A DNA stretch of 64,000 bases from Bog-473 sp963834405 (GTDB lineage Bacteria; Actinomycetota; Acidimicrobiia; Acidimicrobiales; RAAP-2), in assembly GCA_963834405.1 (NCBI GenBank), contig CAWIBX010000005.1, forward strand, positions 930,001 to 994,000. The letters are read 5' to 3'. Below are positions 60,113 to 64,000 of the stretch, in pieces. A program made the position numbers and the translations under genes. The notes below the pieces were generated by a model. That model was not told the DNA's origin. It was given only the letters and a program-made list of their open reading frames with translations, and made no database searches. How positions within the stretch are numbered: the stretch's first letter is position 1; each line of letters opens with the position of its first letter.

Positions 60113-60601
60113 ATGCAGTCGATCCGGTCCGCACAGCGCCGAAGACTCGACCGCCGTCTCGAAGGTCTCGGATTCGTCGTCGGACCGCGCCCGGGGCGCG
60201 GATGGATCAGGGAGATCCGCGAGGCCCTGGGCATGTCCGCCTTCGAGCTCGCCGAGCGCATTGGCATCACGCAGTCGCGCGTCAGCCAGTACGAACGCGC
60301 CGAGGTGGACGGGAACATCCGGATCGCCACGCTGGACATGGTCGCCCGGTCCATGAGGTGCAGGCTCTGCTACGCGGTGGTCCCCGAAGAGCCCCTGCAG
60401 GCGATGGTGCACCGGCAGGCCCTGGACAAGGCGGCGACGATCGTGGCCCAATCCGGCCCGCATGCGGCCCGGTTGGTGGACGAGGCCCGGCACGCCGAGA
60501 ATCCGTCGTTGGAGGCGGAGGAAGTCTCCGAACGCATAGAAGATCTGGCCTACGAACTCATCGACCGCCGCGGGCTCTGGAGGGCGGTTCAACAGATGTG
60601 A
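60113..60601 (+). CDS. Mobile mystery protein A-like HTH regulator, without its Fic partner
   Basis: 162 aa from ATG 60113 (AAGGAAGG upstream). RRRLDRRLEGLG, GWIREIREALGMSAFELAER, IGITQSRVSQYERAEVDGNI and CRLCYAVVPEEPLQAMVHRQ follow the mobile mystery protein A pattern (a Xre-type HTH of the TIGR02612 family). The family is described as always accompanied by mobile mystery protein B, a Fic-domain protein. No Fic motif (HPFxxGNGR) is found downstream; the next gene is a glycosidase. Confidence 0.75.
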   Translation: MQSIRSAQRRRLDRRLEGLGFVVGPRPGRGWIREIREALGMSAFELAERIGITQSRVSQYERAEVDGNIRIATLDMVARSMRCRLCYAVVPEEPLQAMVHRQALDKAATIVAQSGPHAARLVDEARHAENPSLEAEEVSERIEDLAYELIDRRGLWRAVQQM

Positions 60602-60727
60602 GGCCGCCGCGCCGGGCCGGGGACGAAGGAGGCGGTGTGCCCTGATCTGCCGGGTCTTTTGCTCCGGGGGGATCCGCCGGAGGAGCCGTAGACTGCGGCG
60701 CATGTCCATACGCAGGGAGGGGACGGC

Positions 60728-62077
60728 GTGACCCAGGTAACGATCGTCGGGGGCGGGAGCTATCAGTGGGCGCCCGAGCTCATGGCCGACCTCTTCGGGA
60801 CGCCCGCTTTGGCGGGCATGCACCTGGTGCTCGAGGACATCGACGCGGCGCCGCTCCCCAAGATGGAGGCGCTGGCGCACAAGCTGAACGAGGCCATGGA
60901 CGCCAAGGCGACGGTCGCCACCACGACCGACCTGGGGACGGCGCTCGACGGGGCCGACTTCGTGATCGTGTGCATCTCGACGGGCGGGTTCCGTTCCATG
61001 GCCGTCGACCTCGACGTGCCGGCCGCCCACGGCATCACGCAGACCGTCGGCGACACCGTCGGGCCCGGCGGCATCAACCGGGCGCTGCGCAACGTCCCGG
61101 TGCTGGTGGGCATCGGCAGGGCCATGGAGGAGCACTGCCCCGACGCCTGGATGTTCAACATCACCAACCCCATGACCTGCCTCACCCGGTCCGTGTGCCG
61201 CGAGACCCGCATAAAGACGGTGGGCCTGTGCCACGAGGTGGGCAACTTCTGCATGGACCTCGCCATCGCCATGGGCCGGCCGTTCGAGGCGGTGACCTGC
61301 TCGGTCACCGGCATCAACCACTTCCCCGTGCTCACGTCGCTCGAGGTGGACGGCGCCGACGGCTTCGACGTCCTGCGCAAGCTGGTCGACGAGGTGGGCG
61401 GCCTGGAGTCGCTCACCCCCTACGAGGGGCGGCCCGAGGCGGAGCCCTTCACCAAGCTCGACTTCGCGCAGCGCCACGTGTTCAAGCTCACGTTGCTCGA
61501 CCGGTGGGGCACGTTTCCCGCCGCCGGCGACCGGCACATCGCGGAGTTCGTCTCCTTCGCGCTGACGCCCGAGTCGCGCTGGGGCGCCGAGTACAACATC
61601 GGCCTCAGCCCGATTTCGAGGCGCGAGCAGCACCAGGCCCAATACGTCGCCGACGTGGACGCGTGGCTGGCGGGCACGAAGGACCTCCAGACGTGGCAGT
61701 CCGGCGAGCTGCCCTCGCCCATGATCGAGGCCATGCTCACCGGTGAGCCGTTCGAGGCCCCCGTGAACATCCCCAACACGGGGCAGGGGGTGAGGCTGCC
61801 GGCGGACGCGGTGCTCGAGTCGATCTGCGTGATCGACGGCGACGGCATCCACGGCCGCGACCGCAGCGCGCTGCCGCCTCCCTACGACGAGATCGTGCGG
61901 CGACACGTCGCGACGCAGGAGCTCACTGTCGAGGCCGCCCTGCGCGGCGACCGTCAGCTGGCGGGCGAGGCGTTCGCGCTCGACCCCCTGGCGGGCCGGG
62001 GCGACCTGCACGACATGGAGGCCATGGTGGACGAGTTGCTCGCCGGCACGGCCGAGTGGCTGCCCCTGTTCGCGTAG
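60728..62077 (+). CDS. Glycoside hydrolase family 4 (NAD- and Mn-dependent) glycosidase
   Basis: 449 aa from GTG 60728 (GGGAGGGG upstream). VTIVGGGSYQWAPELMADLF is the NAD-binding start, FNITNPMTCLTRS the sugar loop, and GLCHEVGN the Cys-His of the manganese site. GH4 enzymes open alpha- or beta-glycosides through a 3-keto intermediate. Linkage and phosphorylation state of the substrate cannot be read. It is the first gene of the sugar operon, 43 nt before the dehydrogenase. Confidence 0.9.
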   Translation: MTQVTIVGGGSYQWAPELMADLFGTPALAGMHLVLEDIDAAPLPKMEALAHKLNEAMDAKATVATTTDLGTALDGADFVIVCISTGGFRSMAVDLDVPAAHGITQTVGDTVGPGGINRALRNVPVLVGIGRAMEEHCPDAWMFNITNPMTCLTRSVCRETRIKTVGLCHEVGNFCMDLAIAMGRPFEAVTCSVTGINHFPVLTSLEVDGADGFDVLRKLVDEVGGLESLTPYEGRPEAEPFTKLDFAQRHVFKLTLLDRWGTFPAAGDRHIAEFVSFALTPESRWGAEYNIGLSPISRREQHQAQYVADVDAWLAGTKDLQTWQSGELPSPMIEAMLTGEPFEAPVNIPNTGQGVRLPADAVLESICVIDGDGIHGRDRSALPPPYDEIVRRHVATQELTVEAALRGDRQLAGEAFALDPLAGRGDLHDMEAMVDELLAGTAEWLPLFA

Positions 62078-62120
62078 TGCCGGCCGGCGCCGGCACGGTC
62101 TGAGACCGGGAGGGACTCGC

Positions 62121-63014
62121 ATGCGCATCGGATTCATCGGGCTCGGCGCCATGGGGTTGCCGATGGCCGGGCATCTCGCCGACGCCGGCCATGCGGTGAC
62201 GGTCGCGTCGCGCAGCCGGGGGCCCATCGACGCCGCCGTCGAGCGGGGTGCGGCCGACGGCCGATCGCCGCAGGGCGTGGCCGAGGCATCCGAGGTCGTC
62301 ATCCTGTGCGTCCCCAACTCGCCCGAGGTCACAGAGGTGGTGGACGCCATGCTGCCGGTGCTGGGGCAGGGGAAGACCGTCGTCGACTGCTCGACCATCG
62401 ACCCCGAGGTCGAGCGGGCGCAGCACGCGCGGGTGGCAGCGACCGGCGCGGCGTACCTGGACGCGCCGCTGTCCGGCGGGACGGCGGGCGCGCAGAAGGG
62501 GACGCTGACGCTGATGGTCGGCGGGGACGCCGGCGTGCTGGAGGCGACGCAGCCGGCGTTCGAGCCGTTCGCCGGGTTGGTGGTGCACGTGGGCGGCCCC
62601 GGCATGGGGCAGGTGGTCAAGCTGTGCAACCAGGTGATCTACGCCGCGCAGATGACGGCGACCGCGGAGGCCACGGCGATGGCCGTCAAGTCGGGCGTCG
62701 ACATGGCCAAGCTGTACGAGGTGCTCACCCACGCGACGGGCGACTGCGTCGCCGTGCGGACCCGGCTGCCGGTGACGGGCGTCGTCCCCGACAGCCCGGC
62801 CTCGAACGGCTGGCAGCCCGGCTTCATGACAGACCTCATGGCCAAGGACATCGACCTCTCGACGGCCTACGCCGCCCGCACCGGGGTGCCCGTGCCGACC
62901 ACGGCGGCGGCGCGGCAGTGGCTCACGGCGGCCAGCAGCGCGGGCTACGGCCGGGAGGACTTCTCGGCCCTGGCCAAGGTCGTCCTGGCCCTGGCCGGTG
63001 CGGGCGCCGGATGA
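62121..63014 (+). CDS. 3-hydroxyisobutyrate dehydrogenase-family NAD(P)-dependent oxidoreductase
   Basis: 297 aa. GFIGLGAMGLPMAGHLADAG is the cofactor motif, DAPLSGGTAGAQKGTLTLMV the substrate loop, and the catalytic Lys is in VVKLCNQ. Beta-hydroxyacid dehydrogenases oxidise short hydroxy acids or sugar acids. Stop overlaps the aldolase ATG (ATGA, 63011-63014). Confidence 0.9.
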   Translation: MRIGFIGLGAMGLPMAGHLADAGHAVTVASRSRGPIDAAVERGAADGRSPQGVAEASEVVILCVPNSPEVTEVVDAMLPVLGQGKTVVDCSTIDPEVERAQHARVAATGAAYLDAPLSGGTAGAQKGTLTLMVGGDAGVLEATQPAFEPFAGLVVHVGGPGMGQVVKLCNQVIYAAQMTATAEATAMAVKSGVDMAKLYEVLTHATGDCVAVRTRLPVTGVVPDSPASNGWQPGFMTDLMAKDIDLSTAYAARTGVPVPTTAAARQWLTAASSAGYGREDFSALAKVVLALAGAGAG

Positions 63015-63778
63015 CGGTGCCGTCGCCGTTGCCGACGCCGGCGCTGATCCTGGCGGCGGACCACCGGGCCCGGGCCGTGCTGACGGTCGAGAACTGGGAC
63101 GAGTTCTTCGGCGCCCTGGCCAAGGCGCTCCCGGCCTGCGACGGAATCCTGGCGACGGCGGAGCCGCTGGCCGGGCTGGCGGCGGCGGGGCACGTCACCG
63201 CGCGCCACCGCACCTACCTGTCGCTCAACCGCACCGGGTTGGCCGGCTCGGTGTTCGAGCTGGACGACCGGCTCGTGGCCAGCGTGGCGCGGGCGGCGGC
63301 CGACGGCTGGACCGGCGTCAAGCACATGACGCGCATCGACCTGGCCGACCCGATCACGGCGTCGGCGCTGGAGCTCTTGGGGCGGGTGTTGGAGGACGCG
63401 CGCGGCGCCGGACTGGAGGCGCTCGTCGAGCCGCTGGTGTGGCGGGAGGGACGGGTGAGCCGGGAACCCGACGACATCGTGCTGGCGGCGGTCGTCGCCC
63501 ACGACATGGGCGCGCCCGTGATCAAGGTGCCGGTGCCGGCGGTGCCGCCGGGGCCGGAGCGGCGGCGGGCCATCTCCCGCATCGTGGCGAGCGTCGGGAC
63601 GCCGGTCCTCTTCCTCGGCGGGCCCCGCGGCGAGGGCGGGCGCGAGCCGGTGCTGGACGAGGTGCGCGACGTCATGGCCGGCGGCGGGGCGGGCATGGCG
63701 ATGGGGCGGACCATCTATCAAGACCGCGACCCGGCCGAGATGGCCGGGCTGGTCGCCGAGCTGGTGCACGAACGGTGA
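63011..63778 (+). CDS. Class I (DeoC/LsrF-like) aldolase
   Basis: 255 aa TIM barrel. LILAADHRARAV opens it; VKHMTRID and PVIKVPVP contain the Lys candidates for the Schiff base (the latter position corresponds to LsrF-type aldolases); FLGGPRGEGG and AGGGAGMAMGRTIYQ bind the phosphate. It resembles the Cgl0159-type aldolases of inositol and sugar clusters. Its stop overlaps the kinase start (TGATG). Confidence 0.85.
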   Translation: MTVPSPLPTPALILAADHRARAVLTVENWDEFFGALAKALPACDGILATAEPLAGLAAAGHVTARHRTYLSLNRTGLAGSVFELDDRLVASVARAAADGWTGVKHMTRIDLADPITASALELLGRVLEDARGAGLEALVEPLVWREGRVSREPDDIVLAAVVAHDMGAPVIKVPVPAVPPGPERRRAISRIVASVGTPVLFLGGPRGEGGREPVLDEVRDVMAGGGAGMAMGRTIYQDRDPAEMAGLVAELVHER

Positions 63779-64000
63779 TGATCCTCACGATCGACTTCGG
63801 GACGTCCGTCACCAAGGTGGCGCTGTGGGGCGACGGCGGCCTCGTCGCCCTGTCCCGTTCGGAGCTGGTGACCACCTACCCCAAGGTGGGGTGGACGGAG
63901 CAGGACCCGCTGCGCTGGTGGACCACCGTGGTGATCGCCTGCGCCGAGGCGCGGGCCGTGGCGCCGGCCGCGTTCGGCGAGGTCGACGTGGTGGTCTGCT
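63778..64000 (+). CDS. FGGY-family carbohydrate kinase (5' part; runs off the right end)
   Basis: 74 codons are visible. LTIDFGTSVTKVALWGDG is the N-terminal phosphate-1 motif of FGGY kinases, and VGWTEQDPLRWW the conserved E-Q-D-P-x-x-W. It phosphorylates a sugar or polyol, likely the substrate that the adjoining aldolase cleaves. Confidence 0.9.
   Translation, partial: MILTIDFGTSVTKVALWGDGGLVALSRSELVTTYPKVGWTEQDPLRWWTTVVIACAEARAVAPAAFGEVDVVVC

Noticed and set aside
60728..64000. Sulfoquinovose degradation operon, given the ComB homologue just upstream
   Set aside because: No sulfosugar-specific enzyme is visible; ComB is in a different transcription unit.
1..64000. CRISPR array, insertion sequence or prophage
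   Set aside because: No regularly spaced identical repeats, transposase, integrase or structural phage genes were seen.

Overview
The window reads as a high-GC actinobacterial chromosome (Actinomycetota; class not settled). The signs are a mycothiol-dependent DinB-fold enzyme, Rpf-like transglycosylases, a class-E-like sortase signal (LAFTG), a UsfX/SigF-type partner-switching locus, a DipZ-like thiol protein, P450-ferredoxin pairs, and near-universal GTGA/ATGA start-stop overlaps with leaderless-looking promoters. No rRNA, tRNA, CRISPR array, insertion sequence or phage structural gene was seen.

Layout. 1-2153: DinB/AHSA1/ArsR cluster and an isochorismatase-fold protein without its cysteine. 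2119-5119: a compact module of an uncharacterised nucleotidyltransferase, a Tat-exported LAFTG surface protein, an HPr-kinase-like protein and a PqqD-like protein. This is the best candidate here for a poorly described system. 5173-10868: two phytanoyl-CoA dioxygenase-fold enzymes, GNAT, enoyl-CoA hydratase, then P450, [3Fe-4S]-type ferredoxin and alpha/beta hydrolase. 10892-13235: a 14-TM drug exporter divergent from its TetR regulator, with clear operators. 13243-18152: SDR, quinone oxidoreductase, ferredoxin reductase-like protein and folE divergent from a cysteine-rich ArsR/SufR-like regulator. 18163-26169: a long minus-strand metabolic block (VOC, zwf, amidohydrolase, nitroreductase, nitrilase fold, ureohydrolase, serine hydrolase, SDR).

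26233-34618 is a complete Kdp potassium system: kdpFABC preceded by a second one-TM micropeptide and followed by a coupled OB-fold protein, a convergent HK-kdpE pair, and the KdpD sensor domain as a separate gene on the opposite strand. 35851-37877 holds two Rpf-like cell-wall enzymes, each behind a near-identical leader of about 185 nt; the second also has a perfect CRP-type palindrome upstream. 37878-47857: acyl-CoA ligase, CcdA-TlpA fusion, hydrolases, GH1 and an ABC-2 exporter whose last cistron is preceded by a hexanucleotide array of Shine-Dalgarno-like units, then ParA-like.

47854-53351 is a SigF-type stress module: a ~1240-aa phosphatase/kinase on the minus strand and STAS, anti-sigma and sigma genes on the plus strand behind a SigF-like promoter. 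53431-60601: an APC permease with a structured leader, SDRs, a small kinase, an epimerase, a ComB homologue and an orphan mobile-mystery-protein-A regulator. 60728-64000: a coupled sugar operon (GH4, dehydrogenase, class I aldolase, FGGY kinase) that runs off the right end.

Four genes carry an apparent one-base frameshift (HprK-like, first PhyH, 13.2-kb SDR, sensor kinase); two lie in C/G runs, so assembly error must be excluded before they are read as biology. A hand tally also suggests that Ile-Glu codon pairs use the otherwise rare ATA and ATT codons unusually often.
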